Assembly: GCF_001598435.1 (NCBI RefSeq) | Contig: NZ_BCYY01000021.1 | Coordinates: forward strand, 30,982 to 94,981 | Direction: 5' to 3' | DNA from: Sphingomonas pituitosa NBRC 102491 | GTDB taxonomy: Bacteria > Pseudomonadota > Alphaproteobacteria > Sphingomonadales > Sphingomonadaceae | Length of the DNA: 64,000 nt | Part shown: positions 8,570 to 17,777 of the stretch, one piece after another | Layout: each line of letters begins with the position of its first letter | Numbering within the stretch: the stretch's first letter is position 1 | The notes under the pieces: model-generated | The model's database searches: none | Seen by the model: only the letters and a program-made list of their open reading frames with translations | What the model was told of the DNA's origin: nothing | Program-made: the position numbers and the translations under genes

Positions 8570-9307
8570 TTAGAAGTGGAAGGCAGTGCCGATATAGATC
8601 GACTGGCTTTCGCGACGGGTATCGTCATTGAATTGCGTCAGGCGATCACGCTCGCTCTTGTACCGCACGCCGGCGGTCACATCGAGGCGGCGCGACACCG
8701 CATAAGAGCCGCCGAGATCGAACGAATAGCTGGGCTTGTCGCCGATCAGCACCGGCGTGCCCGCCAGCGGACGATCCTCGCTTGCCGCGATCCGGCCGCT
8801 CAGGCGCTTGCCCGCATAGCTGAGCGCGACTTCCGAACGATCGCGGCTGCCGGGCTGGATGCCCGCCATGTCGATGTGCGTCACGTCGCCCGAGACGGCG
8901 AAGCGACGCCAGCCCACCGCGACGCCGAGATTATAGGCGATCGGCGCCAGGCTGACCGAGGCCGGCTTGGCCGAAGCGACACGGCTGCCCGCATCGATCG
9001 CGCGATTCGAAGCAGCGCGAACCGCGACGGTGACACCGCGAGTCGACGCCGTGCGCGACTCGGCCGGAGTGAAGCGGAAGCCGGCACCGTTCATCCCGCT
9101 GCGCGCCAGCATGGCGGCGAGCTTCGGATCGGCAGCGGCCGGGGTGAACCCGCCGGCGCCTTGCAGCGCCAGGGGTGCGGGGCGAACGGCCGCCTTTAAA
9201 GCGCGGTCTCGTTCCTGTGCCTGGAGCGTGGGCGCGACGAGGAACCCGGCGGCGCAGATCGCCCCCAGCCCAAGTCCCGACATCCAACGTACCAAGCGCA
9301 TTTGCAT
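8570..9307 (-). CDS. outer-membrane beta-barrel candidate protein
   Basis: 245 residues beginning with a long signal peptide (hydrophobic 10-26, VAPTLQAQ cleavage region). The second half alternates polar and hydrophobic residues in beta-hairpin style (WRRFAVSGDVTHIDM, SEVALSYAGKRLSGRIAAS, YSFDLGGSYAVSRRLDVTAGVRY) and ends in Phe (IGTAFHF), the usual C-terminal signature for BAM-dependent insertion. I do not recognise a named family. The middle part (about 35-110) is low-complexity and Ala-rich. It stands alone, convergent with the ThiE-like gene. Confidence 0.7.
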   Translation of the reverse strand: MQMRLVRWMSGLGLGAICAAGFLVAPTLQAQERDRALKAAVRPAPLALQGAGGFTPAAADPKLAAMLARSGMNGAGFRFTPAESRTASTRGVTVAVRAASNRAIDAGSRVASAKPASVSLAPIAYNLGVAVGWRRFAVSGDVTHIDMAGIQPGSRDRSEVALSYAGKRLSGRIAASEDRPLAGTPVLIGDKPSYSFDLGGSYAVSRRLDVTAGVRYKSERDRLTQFNDDTRRESQSIYIGTAFHF

Positions 9308-9350
9308 ACCTCTCTAATGGTGGGCTCTACCATGGAATCAAAGTGACGTT

Positions 9351-9360
9351 CCACCGGTGG
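9351..9360. promoter_or_regulatory. perfect palindrome CCACCGGTGG in the divergent promoter region
   Basis: A 10-bp perfect palindrome lies 44 bases ahead of the beta-barrel gene, in the 201-base region shared with the rightward DUF3576 gene. It could be an operator; palindromes this short also occur by chance. Confidence 0.25.
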
Positions 9361-9508
9361 CAGCAATTTTCCCGGAGTGTTGCATGCAACCCACAGAATC
9401 GTACCAGATGCGACCAATCAGGGACCAGCGCGTCGGCCTTGCTCCCGCCACATCCCGCCCTATAGATGCTGGCACTCATTCCCTTGCCCGGTAGGAAGTA
9501 CGACGTCC

Positions 9509-9943
9509 ATGAACCGCCTGTTGCGCTTTGCGATCCTGGGGTCGCTCGCTGTTTCCGCCTCCGCCTGCAGCCACCAGAAGAAGGGCGTGAACGCGGATCT
9601 GGCGGCGTCGAAGGTCACGACGATCGGCGTCAACGCCTATCTGTGGCGCGCCACGCTGGACACGCTGAGCTTCATGCCGCTGCTCCAGACCGATTCGAAC
9701 GGCGGCGTGATCGTTACCGACTGGTATGTGAACCCCAACGTCCCCACCGAGCGGATGAAGGTGACGGTGACCGTGCTCGACCAGGATCTGCGCGCCGATG
9801 CGCTGCGGGTCGCGGCGCTGCGCGAAGTGAACCGGGGCGGCGCCTGGGTCTCGGCCCCCGTGCAGGCTGCTACCGTCCAGAAGCTCGAGGATATCATCCT
9901 GACCCGTGCCCGCGATCTGCGCCGCGCGGCCGTCGCCAACTAA
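9509..9943 (+). CDS. DUF3576 lipoprotein
   Basis: 144-residue predicted lipoprotein: signal peptide with lipobox SASAC, acylated Cys 20. The body (IGVNAYLWRATLDTLSFMPL, VIVTDWYVNP, ERMKVTVTVLDQDLRADALRV) matches DUF3576, a family found almost only in alphaproteobacteria and often encoded next to leuS and lptE. Its function is unknown; the context with LptE suggests an envelope role, which is inference. It starts an apparent operon with leuS (13 bases downstream), lptE and holA. Confidence 0.88.
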   Translation: MNRLLRFAILGSLAVSASACSHQKKGVNADLAASKVTTIGVNAYLWRATLDTLSFMPLLQTDSNGGVIVTDWYVNPNVPTERMKVTVTVLDQDLRADALRVAALREVNRGGAWVSAPVQAATVQKLEDIILTRARDLRRAAVAN

Positions 9944-9956
9944 CCGGAAGTACAAC

Positions 9957-12488
9957 ATGGCGTCTCGCTTCAATCCCTTGAAGGCGGACGCGGCGTGGCA
10001 GAAGGCGTGGGAGGAAAACCGCACCTTCGCCGCCCGCGACGATTCGCCCAAGCCGAAGTCCTATGTGCTCGAGATGTTCCCCTATCCCTCGGGGCGCATC
10101 CATATGGGCCATGTGCGCAACTACACGATGGGCGACGTGCTGGCGCGCTTCCGCCGGATGAAGGGCATGGAAGTGCTCCATCCGATGGGCTGGGACGCCT
10201 TCGGCATGCCCGCCGAAAATGCCGCGATGGAAAAGAAGGTCCATCCGGGCGCCTGGACCCGCCAGAACATCGCGACGATGAAGGCGCAGCTCAAGCGGCT
10301 GGGCTTCGCACTCGACTGGACGCGCGAGATCGCCACCTGCGAGCCCGACTATTACGGCCAGGAACAGTCGCTGTTCCTCGACCTGTATGAAGCCGGCCTG
10401 GTCTACCGCAAGGAAAGCGCGGTCAACTGGGACCCGGTCGACATGACCGTGCTCGCCAACGAGCAGGTGATCGACGGGCGCGGCTGGCGCTCGGGCGCGC
10501 TGGTCGAGCGGCGCAAGCTCAACCAGTGGTTCCTCAAGATCACCGATTTCGCCGACGATTTGCTCGAAGGGCTGCAGGGCCTCGAGCATTGGCCGGACAA
10601 GGTGAAGCTGATGCAGGAAAACTGGATCGGCAAGTCGGAAGGCCTGCAGTTCACCTGGAGCCTGTCGAACGGCGAGGGGCTGACCGTCTACACCACACGA
10701 CCGGACACGATCTTCGGCGCGAGCTTCGTCGCGATCGCGGCGGACCATCCCATCGCGCAGCAGCTCGCTGCGGGCAATCCGGAAGTCCAGGCGTTCATCG
10801 AGCGCTGCAAGCAGGGCGGCACCACCGCCGCCGAGCTGGAGACGCAGGAAAAGCTCGGCTGGAACACCGGCCTCACCGCGCAGCACCCGTTCGACGCGAA
10901 CTGGCAGGTGCCGGTCTACATCGCGAACTTCGTGCTGATGGACTATGGCACCGGCGCCGTGTTCGGCGTGCCGGCGCACGACCAGCGCGACTTCGAATTC
11001 GCCACCAAATACGCGCTGCCGATCCGCCGCGTCGTCTCCGAAGGCGACAAGACCGCAGCCGAATTCGACGGCTCTGAGGCCTATACCGGCCCCGGCACGC
11101 TGGTGAACTCGCACTTCCTCGACGGCCTCGATGTCGCAGAGGCCAAGCGCGAAGTCATCCGCCGCGCCGAGGAAGGCAATTGGGGCACCGGCAGCACCGT
11201 GTGGCGCCTGCGCGACTGGGGCGTCAGCCGCCAGCGCTACTGGGGCACCCCGATCCCGATCATCCATTGCGAGGATTGCGGGCCCGTCGGCGTGCCGAAG
11301 GACCAGCTGCCGGTCACGCTGCCCGAGGATGTGTCGTTCGACGTCCCCGGCAACCCGCTCGACCGGCACGCGACGTGGAAGCATGTCGATTGCCCGAAAT
11401 GCGGCAAGCCCGCGCGGCGCGAAACCGACACGCTCGACACCTTCGTCGATTCGAGCTGGTATTTCCTGCGCTTCGCCAGCCAGCCCTCGGACCAGCCGTT
11501 CGACAAGGCGGTGGCCGAGCAGTGGCTGCCGGTCGGCCAGTATATCGGCGGCGTCGAGCATGCGATCCTGCACCTGCTCTACGCCCGCTTCTTCACCCGC
11601 GCGCTGCGCCATATCGGCCGCATCGACGTGGCCGAGCCGTTCGCCGGGCTGTTCACGCAGGGCATGGTCACGCACGCCAGCTACTACCAGCTGGAAGAGC
11701 ATGACGGGCTCGAGCGGAAACTCTATTTCGAACCGACCCAGGTCTCGTTCCGCGCCGACGGATCGGCCTATCTGACCGACACCGGCGCCGAAGTGACCGT
11801 CGGCCGCGTCGAGAAGATGTCGAAGTCGAAGAAGAACACCGTCGACCCGACCGAGATCGTCGACCAGTATGGCGCCGACGCGACCCGCTGGTTTGTGCTG
11901 TCGGACAGCCCGCCCGAGCGCGACCTGGAATGGAGCGAAAGCGGCATCGAAGGCGCATGGCGCTTCGTCAACCGGCTGTGGCGCCTGTTCGACGGGCTGG
12001 AGAATGCGGAAGGCGAGGACAAGGATCTCGACCGCAAGCTCCACCGCACCATCGCCGGCGTCGCCGAGGACATCGAGGCGCTGACCTTCAACAAGGCCGT
12101 CGCCAAGCTTTACGAGCTGACCGCGGCGATCGAGAAGGCCAAGCCCTCCGCCTCGCGCACCGCCGCGATCCGCGCGCTGGTCCGCATCGTCGCACCGATG
12201 GTGCCGCACATCGCCGAAGAGGCTTGGGCGGCGCTGGGCGAGACTGGCATGATCGCCGATGCCGCCTGGCCCGAGGTCGATCCGGCGCTGCTGATCGACG
12301 ACGAGGTGACCATCGCGGTGCAGGTCAACGGCAAGCTGCGCGATACGCTGGTGATGCCGAAGGGTGCCGCCAAGGATATCGTCGAGGCCGCGGCACTTGC
12401 ATCGGACAAGATCGTTCGGTCGCTCGAAGGCAAGGCGCCGCGCAAGATCATCGTGGTGCCCGATCGATTGGTGAACATCGTCGCATGA
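9957..12488 (+). CDS. leuS: leucyl-tRNA synthetase
   Basis: 843-residue class Ia synthetase charging tRNA-Leu. The HIGH-type motif appears in PSGRIHMGHVRNYTMGD (about residue 45) and KMSKS in VEKMSKSKKNTVDP. The CP1 editing domain with TTRPDTIFG and GTGAVFGVPAHDQRD lies between, and a C-terminal domain binds tRNA. Length matches bacterial LeuRS. A Cys pair in CEDCG and another in CPKCG indicate a zinc-binding insertion. The start at 9957 matches the conserved N-terminus. The stop overlaps the lptE start (ATGA). Confidence 0.98.
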   Translation: MASRFNPLKADAAWQKAWEENRTFAARDDSPKPKSYVLEMFPYPSGRIHMGHVRNYTMGDVLARFRRMKGMEVLHPMGWDAFGMPAENAAMEKKVHPGAWTRQNIATMKAQLKRLGFALDWTREIATCEPDYYGQEQSLFLDLYEAGLVYRKESAVNWDPVDMTVLANEQVIDGRGWRSGALVERRKLNQWFLKITDFADDLLEGLQGLEHWPDKVKLMQENWIGKSEGLQFTWSLSNGEGLTVYTTRPDTIFGASFVAIAADHPIAQQLAAGNPEVQAFIERCKQGGTTAAELETQEKLGWNTGLTAQHPFDANWQVPVYIANFVLMDYGTGAVFGVPAHDQRDFEFATKYALPIRRVVSEGDKTAAEFDGSEAYTGPGTLVNSHFLDGLDVAEAKREVIRRAEEGNWGTGSTVWRLRDWGVSRQRYWGTPIPIIHCEDCGPVGVPKDQLPVTLPEDVSFDVPGNPLDRHATWKHVDCPKCGKPARRETDTLDTFVDSSWYFLRFASQPSDQPFDKAVAEQWLPVGQYIGGVEHAILHLLYARFFTRALRHIGRIDVAEPFAGLFTQGMVTHASYYQLEEHDGLERKLYFEPTQVSFRADGSAYLTDTGAEVTVGRVEKMSKSKKNTVDPTEIVDQYGADATRWFVLSDSPPERDLEWSESGIEGAWRFVNRLWRLFDGLENAEGEDKDLDRKLHRTIAGVAEDIEALTFNKAVAKLYELTAAIEKAKPSASRTAAIRALVRIVAPMVPHIAEEAWAALGETGMIADAAWPEVDPALLIDDEVTIAVQVNGKLRDTLVMPKGAAKDIVEAAALASDKIVRSLEGKAPRKIIVVPDRLVNIVA

Positions 12489-12988
12489 ACAAGTCCGTCG
12501 CCCTGCTCGCCCCCCTCGCGCTCGCGCTTTCGGCGTGCGGGCTGCATCCGATGTACCAGGGGGGCAGCGGCGGCGCGGTCGCGACGACGCTGTCGGCGGT
12601 CGAAGTCGCGCCGATCCAGGGCCAGTCGGGCTGGCTGGTGTCGAATGCGCTCAAGGACCGGCTGGCGAACAATGCCGGCGCGGCGGCCTATCGGCTCGAA
12701 GTGAAGCTCGACGACCAGATCATCGGCCTGGGCGTGCGGCGCGACGACTCGGTCTCGCGCGAGCGACGGACGCTGCGCGCGCGTTACCAGCTGATCGACC
12801 TGCGGAGCGGCCAGGTGGTGCTGGATGCCACGGCGGGCTCTGACGCCGGTATCGACGTGGTCGGGTCCGAATATGCCACGATCGCGGCGGAGAAGTCGGC
12901 ACTCGAGCGGCTCTCGGGCATCGTCGCCGACCAGATCGTCGCGCGGCTCGCGCGCACCGTCCGCGAGGGCGGCGCGCGGGTGAAGTGA
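12485..12988 (+). CDS. lptE: LPS-assembly lipoprotein LptE
   Basis: 167-residue outer-membrane lipoprotein, the plug partner of LptD in the lipopolysaccharide translocon. It has a signal peptide and lipobox LSACG (Cys 18), followed by the typical GLHPMY motif seen in alphaproteobacterial LptE. The mature part has the alternating alpha-beta pattern of the fold. It overlaps leuS at its start and holA at its end by four bases each, an arrangement conserved in alphaproteobacteria. Confidence 0.9.
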   Translation: MNKSVALLAPLALALSACGLHPMYQGGSGGAVATTLSAVEVAPIQGQSGWLVSNALKDRLANNAGAAAYRLEVKLDDQIIGLGVRRDDSVSRERRTLRARYQLIDLRSGQVVLDATAGSDAGIDVVGSEYATIAAEKSALERLSGIVADQIVARLARTVREGGARVK

Positions 12989-14007
12989 AGGCGAACGCGG
13001 GCCAGATCCGCGCAGCGGTAGAGGCACCCAAGCCCGATACACGACTCTATCTGCTCCACGGCCCCGACGAGGCAGGCGCCGCCGATCTCGCGGCGCGGCT
13101 CGGCAAGGCGCTGGGGCCGGACGTCGAGCGGATCGACATCGACATGAAGATGCTGCGCGACCAGCCCGGGCTGCTGGCCGACGAGGCGGCGTCGCTGTCG
13201 CTGTTCGGGGGCGCGCGCTACATCCGGGTTTCCAATATCGAGGAAGGCGCGGCCGAGGCGATCGCGCTGCTGCTCGGCGCCGAGCGCGCGGGCAATCCGG
13301 TGGTGGCGATCGGCCCCAACCTCAAGACCAGCGGCAAGCTGGTCAAGGCGGCGATCGCCGCGCCCAGTGCGATGGCCTTCGCCTGCTATGTCCCCGAGGG
13401 CGCAGGCGCGGCGCAGCTGGCGGGTACGATCGCGCGCGAGCATGGCCTGCGCCTCACCGGCGACGTGCCGCACCGGATGGCGGCGGCGGCCAATGGCGAC
13501 CGCGCGATCCTCACCCGCGAGATCGAGAAGCTGGCGCTGTTCCTCGACGCCGATCATGAACATCCGCGCGATGCCGACGGCGCCGCGCTCGATGCGATCG
13601 GCGCGGACCTCGGCGAAGGCGAGCTGTTCGGTGCGATCGAGGCGATCCTCGACGGCCGGGTGACTCAAGTCGGCGAGGAGCTGGCCAAGCTCGGCGAAGG
13701 CGGCGGCTCGGCGATACCGCTGATGCGCCAGCTGGTCCGCCGACTGATGACGCTGGCAGAACTCCGCGCCGAGATGGACCAGGGCGCCAGCATCGACGAC
13801 GCGATGGAGCGCCACCGTGTCTTCTTCAAGGAACGCCCCGCCACCGGCCGCGCGCTCCGCCGCTGGGGCGCGCCACAGATCGCGCGGGCGATCGAGCGGG
13901 TACGCCAGACCGAGCGGGCGATGATGTCCTCGGGCAGCGCGGGGGAATTGCTGGCCGAGGTGGAATGCGTGGCGATCGCGCGGGCTGCGGCGCGCGCGAA
14001 GGGCTGA
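12985..14007 (+). CDS. holA: DNA polymerase III subunit delta
   Basis: 340-residue clamp-loader subunit that opens the beta sliding clamp. The N-terminus LYLLHGPDEAGAADLAARL is the degenerate AAA+ nucleotide-fold start of HolA. The central part, with RVSNIEEGAAEAIALLLGAE and VAIGPNLKTSGKLVKA, and the helical C-terminal collar (LMRQLVRRLMTLAELRAEMD) follow. The GTG start overlaps the lptE stop as GTGA. It ends the DUF3576-leuS-lptE-holA series; an accessory region follows. Confidence 0.93.
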   Translation: MKANAGQIRAAVEAPKPDTRLYLLHGPDEAGAADLAARLGKALGPDVERIDIDMKMLRDQPGLLADEAASLSLFGGARYIRVSNIEEGAAEAIALLLGAERAGNPVVAIGPNLKTSGKLVKAAIAAPSAMAFACYVPEGAGAAQLAGTIAREHGLRLTGDVPHRMAAAANGDRAILTREIEKLALFLDADHEHPRDADGAALDAIGADLGEGELFGAIEAILDGRVTQVGEELAKLGEGGGSAIPLMRQLVRRLMTLAELRAEMDQGASIDDAMERHRVFFKERPATGRALRRWGAPQIARAIERVRQTERAMMSSGSAGELLAEVECVAIARAAARAKG

Positions 14008-14068
14008 CTCGATCTTCCCCGTTGCTGGAAGGATCTGGGGGATTCCCTTCTCTCCGCGCCCATGCTTC

Positions 14069-16831
14069 ATGCGCCGGATGATCCGCGCCCATCTCGCCCT
14101 GCCCGCCCTGCTCGCTCTCCCCGCTGCCGCGCATGCCCAGCAGGCGGTGCTGTTCGACGGCCGCACCACCGCCGCCATCCTGCATGATGACGCCCCCTCG
14201 GCGAAGCTCGCCGGCGAACTGCTCGCCCGCGACATCGGCAAGCGCGCGGGCAAGACGCCGGTCGTGGCGGGCGATCTCGCCGCCTGCGGCAAGCTCTGCG
14301 TCGTCATCGGGCAGAAGGATTCGGCGCTGGTCCGCGCAGTAGCGGCCGACGCGAGGGTCGACCTCGGGGCGCTCGATGGCCAGTGGGAGCGCTATGTCCG
14401 CGTCCTCGCGCCCTCGAGGCAACATCCCGGCCGCTCGTACCTGCTGATCGCCGGTTCGGACGCGCGCGGCGCGATCTGGGGCACGGTTGATCTCAGCCGC
14501 GCGCTGGGCATCTCGGCCTGGGAATGGTGGGCGGACGTGACGCCGCGCCATACCGACCGGCTGGTAGTCGACGGCCGCCGACTGCTCTCCGACGCGCCCT
14601 CGGTCCAGTATCGCGGCATCTTCCTCAACGACGAGGATTGGGGGCTCCAGCCCTGGGCGGCCAAGACCTACGAGCCCGAGACCGGCGATATCGGCCCCAA
14701 GACCTATGCGCGCGTCTTCGAACTGATGTGGCGGCTCAAGGCCAACATGATCTGGCCGGCGATGCACGAAAGCACCAAGCCCTTCTACCAGATCCCCGGC
14801 AACGCCGAGACGGCCAGGGCCTATGCCATCGTCGTCGGCACCTCGCACGCCGAGCCGATGATGCGCAACAATGTGCGCGAGTGGGACGAGAAGACGCAAG
14901 GCCCGTTCAACTTCTTCACCAATCGCGAGCGGATGGTCGACTATTGGCGCCGCCGCGTGGACGACGTGAAGGGTTTCGAGAACGTCTATACGATCGGCCT
15001 GCGCGGCAAGCATGATTCGGCGCTGGAGGGCGCGAAGAGCCCCGAACAGGCGCTCGCCGCCACCACCCAGGCGATAGACCTGCAGCGCGGCCTGCTCGCC
15101 ACCGCGCAGGGCAAGCCAGCTGACCAAATTCCGCAGGTACTGACGCTCTACAAGGAAGTGCTCGACGTCTATCGCAGCGGGCTGAAGGTGCCCGAGGACG
15201 TGACGCTCGTCTGGCCCGAGGACAATTACGGCTATCTCGGCCAGCTCCCCACCGCCGCCGAACGGGCGCGAAAAGGTGGCTCGGGCCTCTACTATCACAT
15301 CAGCTATTGGGGCCGGCCGCACGACTATCTTTGGCTCGCGACCACCCATCCGGGACTGATCCGCGAGCAGCTCGACCGCGCCTGGGCGACGGGTACGCGC
15401 AAGCTGTGGGTGGTCAATGTCGGCGACATCAAGCCGGGCGAAGTGCTGGCGAGCTATTTCCTCGATATCGCCTTCGACGCCAAGCTGCTGAACAAGCCCG
15501 TCCGGGCACAGCTGGCCGACTGGGCGAAGGACCAGTTCGGCGACCAGGGCCGGGCCGTGGCGGACGTCCTCATGGACTATTACGACCTCGCCTGGGAGCG
15601 GAAGCCCGAGTTCATGGGCTTCAGCACCGTCGAGCCCGAAACGCCGATCCGCATCGGCGACTATGTCCGCAGCGGCGGCGACGAGGCACAGGCGCGGATC
15701 GCCCGCTATCAGGCGCTGCTCGACAAGGCCGAGGCGCTGGGCGCGACGATGTCCGCCGATCGCCGCGACGCCTTTTTCCAGCTCGTCCTGTACCCGGTGC
15801 GCGGGGCCGCCAAGCTCAACGAGCGCAACCTCAAGCTCGATCTCGCCGCGCTCTATGCGCGTCAGGGTCGCGCCAGCGCCAATGCGCTCGCCGATCAGGC
15901 CCGCGCCGCGCACCAGACGATCGTCGCCGATACCGCCGCCTATAATGCCCAGAATGGCGGCAAGTGGCGCGGGATCATGGACATGGCCCCGCGCCGGCTC
16001 GCCGTGTTCGCCGAGCCGACCTATCCCCAGATCACGCTTCCGCCCGTCGCCCAGTGCGGCGCCGATGCCCGCGCGCTCGCCTTCGTGCCCGGCAAGGCCG
16101 AGACGCGCTTCATGACGGTCTATGGCAAGGGCGCGGTGAGCGACTGGACCGTCGAGGGACTGGAGGGCGTCGAACTCTCCGCCCGCGCAGGGACGCTCGA
16201 TGCGAGCAACGGCTACGAGATGCGCGTCGCGGTCAACTATGACGGCAAGGGCGCGATCGCGGCGGGCAAGATCCGCTGCAACGGCACGATGGTCTATCTG
16301 GAGCCCGTCCTCCAGCCCTTCCCCGCCGGCGACGCCACGCCGGAGGTGAACCACATTATCTCGCTGACCGCCGCCGACCTGACACTGGCGGGCACGCCCT
16401 GGGAGCGGATCGCCGAACTCGGTTCGCGCGGTGCGGTATTGCGCAGCAGGCTCGACCTGCCCTCCAGCGACCGGGCGGAGGCGACCGCGCCGCTCGTCCT
16501 GCCGTTCCAGCTGGGCAACAAGGGCGATGCCGAGCTGAAGATCGTCGGCCTGCCGGTCCATCCGCTAAGCTCCGCCAACAAGCTGCGGCTGGGCGTGCGG
16601 GTGGATGGCGGCGCGATCACCGTGCTCGACTTCGAAACGCATGGCCGCAGCGACGAGTGGAAGGCCAACGTCCTCTCCAACACCGCGGTGCGCACGCTGA
16701 AGCTCGGCCTGCTCGCCGCCGGTGCGCACCGGATCGAAGTCTTCGCGATGGACCCCGGCTTCCTGCTCGACCGGATCGACGTGCGGCTGGACGGCGCGCC
16801 CGACTATTACGGGGCGCCGCCGATCCGCTGA
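14069..16831 (+). CDS. glycoside hydrolase family 115 (xylan alpha-1,2-glucuronidase type)
   Basis: 920-residue exported enzyme with a signal peptide (AAAHAQQ cleavage near 24). GH115 enzymes remove (4-O-methyl)glucuronic acid from internal and terminal xylose residues of glucuronoxylan. Recognisable family segments are YRGIFLNDEDWGLQPWA (about 180), MIWPAMHESTKPFYQIPGN, VVGTSHAEPMMRNN, TIGLRGKHDSAL, WPEDNYGYLG and YYHISYWGRPHDYLWL, followed by a helical part and a C-terminal beta-sandwich. No xylanase, transporter or TonB receptor is nearby, so it may act alone or with distant loci. Its last 25 bases overlap the 3' end of the convergent SGNH gene. Confidence 0.93.
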   Translation: MRRMIRAHLALPALLALPAAAHAQQAVLFDGRTTAAILHDDAPSAKLAGELLARDIGKRAGKTPVVAGDLAACGKLCVVIGQKDSALVRAVAADARVDLGALDGQWERYVRVLAPSRQHPGRSYLLIAGSDARGAIWGTVDLSRALGISAWEWWADVTPRHTDRLVVDGRRLLSDAPSVQYRGIFLNDEDWGLQPWAAKTYEPETGDIGPKTYARVFELMWRLKANMIWPAMHESTKPFYQIPGNAETARAYAIVVGTSHAEPMMRNNVREWDEKTQGPFNFFTNRERMVDYWRRRVDDVKGFENVYTIGLRGKHDSALEGAKSPEQALAATTQAIDLQRGLLATAQGKPADQIPQVLTLYKEVLDVYRSGLKVPEDVTLVWPEDNYGYLGQLPTAAERARKGGSGLYYHISYWGRPHDYLWLATTHPGLIREQLDRAWATGTRKLWVVNVGDIKPGEVLASYFLDIAFDAKLLNKPVRAQLADWAKDQFGDQGRAVADVLMDYYDLAWERKPEFMGFSTVEPETPIRIGDYVRSGGDEAQARIARYQALLDKAEALGATMSADRRDAFFQLVLYPVRGAAKLNERNLKLDLAALYARQGRASANALADQARAAHQTIVADTAAYNAQNGGKWRGIMDMAPRRLAVFAEPTYPQITLPPVAQCGADARALAFVPGKAETRFMTVYGKGAVSDWTVEGLEGVELSARAGTLDASNGYEMRVAVNYDGKGAIAAGKIRCNGTMVYLEPVLQPFPAGDATPEVNHIISLTAADLTLAGTPWERIAELGSRGAVLRSRLDLPSSDRAEATAPLVLPFQLGNKGDAELKIVGLPVHPLSSANKLRLGVRVDGGAITVLDFETHGRSDEWKANVLSNTAVRTLKLGLLAAGAHRIEVFAMDPGFLLDRIDVRLDGAPDYYGAPPIR

Positions 16832-17685
16832 GCCGCGAGCTCGGCGGCGGCCACGTCGCGCAGCCGCCGGGCGACCTCGGGGTTGATCCCGAGATCCTCG
16901 GCGGCGCGCTCGCGCGGCCCCAGGCTGCGGGGATCACGGCCGGTGATTGCGCCAAACTCGACCAGCGCCTCCAGATAATAGCCCTCGGCGCTCGCATGAT
17001 ACTGGTCCCAGGTCCACAGGCTGACCTGCCCGAAGGCCAGGCCGTCATAAGGATTCGGATCGGCATAACCGTCGCGGATGGCGCGGTTCCAGGCGGTGCC
17101 GACCGGCAGCACGGCGTGGATACCATAGCCGGAGGCAAGCCCCAGCCGGTTCGCCGCGAGCAGATCCTCCGCCATCCGCGCGATCGGGAGGCCGAACCAG
17201 TGTCCGGACGGGCGATAGGTCTGGTCGGCGCGCGACCAGGTGGCGACCAGGTTTACCTGCGCGGCAGGGTTGCGCGCATGGAACAGCGCCGCCAGCGCGC
17301 GTGCGGCGGCGAGATGGCGGGTGGGGTCGCCCGGCCGCTCGGTATCGAGCGTGCTGAAGCCCTGCAGCACCACCACGTCCCAGCGCCGGTCGATCAGCGC
17401 GCGGCGGTTGGCGAGGTGCCAGGCCAGGTCCTTGCCGGGCGAGGTTTCCAGGCTGACCTGCCAGTCGAGCCCGGATTCGATGGCAAAGGTGCGGAACAGC
17501 GCCGGGACGCCGCCGATCCCCTCGCGGTTGAGGTCGGTCACGCGATCCGGGCGATAGCGCATCACCGGCGAATTGGCGCCGAAGGTGAAGCTGTTGCCGA
17601 CGAACAGGATGGTCTTGGCGGCGGCGGGCAGCGTCCAGACGAGGCAGGCGAAGACCAGGGCGATGCGGCGGGCAAGCATGGGCAT
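16807..17685 (-). CDS. secreted SGNH/GDSL-type hydrolase
   Basis: 292 residues with a signal peptide (to about AAAAK, residue 24). Block I is ILFVGNSFTFGAN, with Ser in GNSFT as probable nucleophile. A VVVLQGFST strand follows, and the Asp/His of block V are likely in WTWDQYHASAEGYYLEAL. This resembles the DUF4886-like SGNH group. Such enzymes are often carbohydrate or lipid esterases; the tail-to-tail overlap with a GH115 glucuronidase hints at a role in polysaccharide deacetylation, which is inference only. Confidence 0.75.
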   Translation of the reverse strand: MPMLARRIALVFACLVWTLPAAAKTILFVGNSFTFGANSPVMRYRPDRVTDLNREGIGGVPALFRTFAIESGLDWQVSLETSPGKDLAWHLANRRALIDRRWDVVVLQGFSTLDTERPGDPTRHLAAARALAALFHARNPAAQVNLVATWSRADQTYRPSGHWFGLPIARMAEDLLAANRLGLASGYGIHAVLPVGTAWNRAIRDGYADPNPYDGLAFGQVSLWTWDQYHASAEGYYLEALVEFGAITGRDPRSLGPRERAAEDLGINPEVARRLRDVAAAELAAQRIGGAP

Positions 17686-17777
17686 GACGCCTCCCTAGCC
17701 GCCCGCACCCCGGTTTCACAATGACTTGGGTGGGAAAGCCTGTTCCCCCTTCGTTCGTATCGCGGTATAGCCGGGCG

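Noticed and set aside
9353..9380. GGAAC on the minus strand ahead of the beta-barrel gene as an EcfG promoter
   Set aside because: The -10 position reads GTAG/TGGT, not CGTT.
13826..16561. 911-codon minus-strand open frame opposite the GH115 gene
   Set aside because: Shadow frame of a well-supported enzyme gene.
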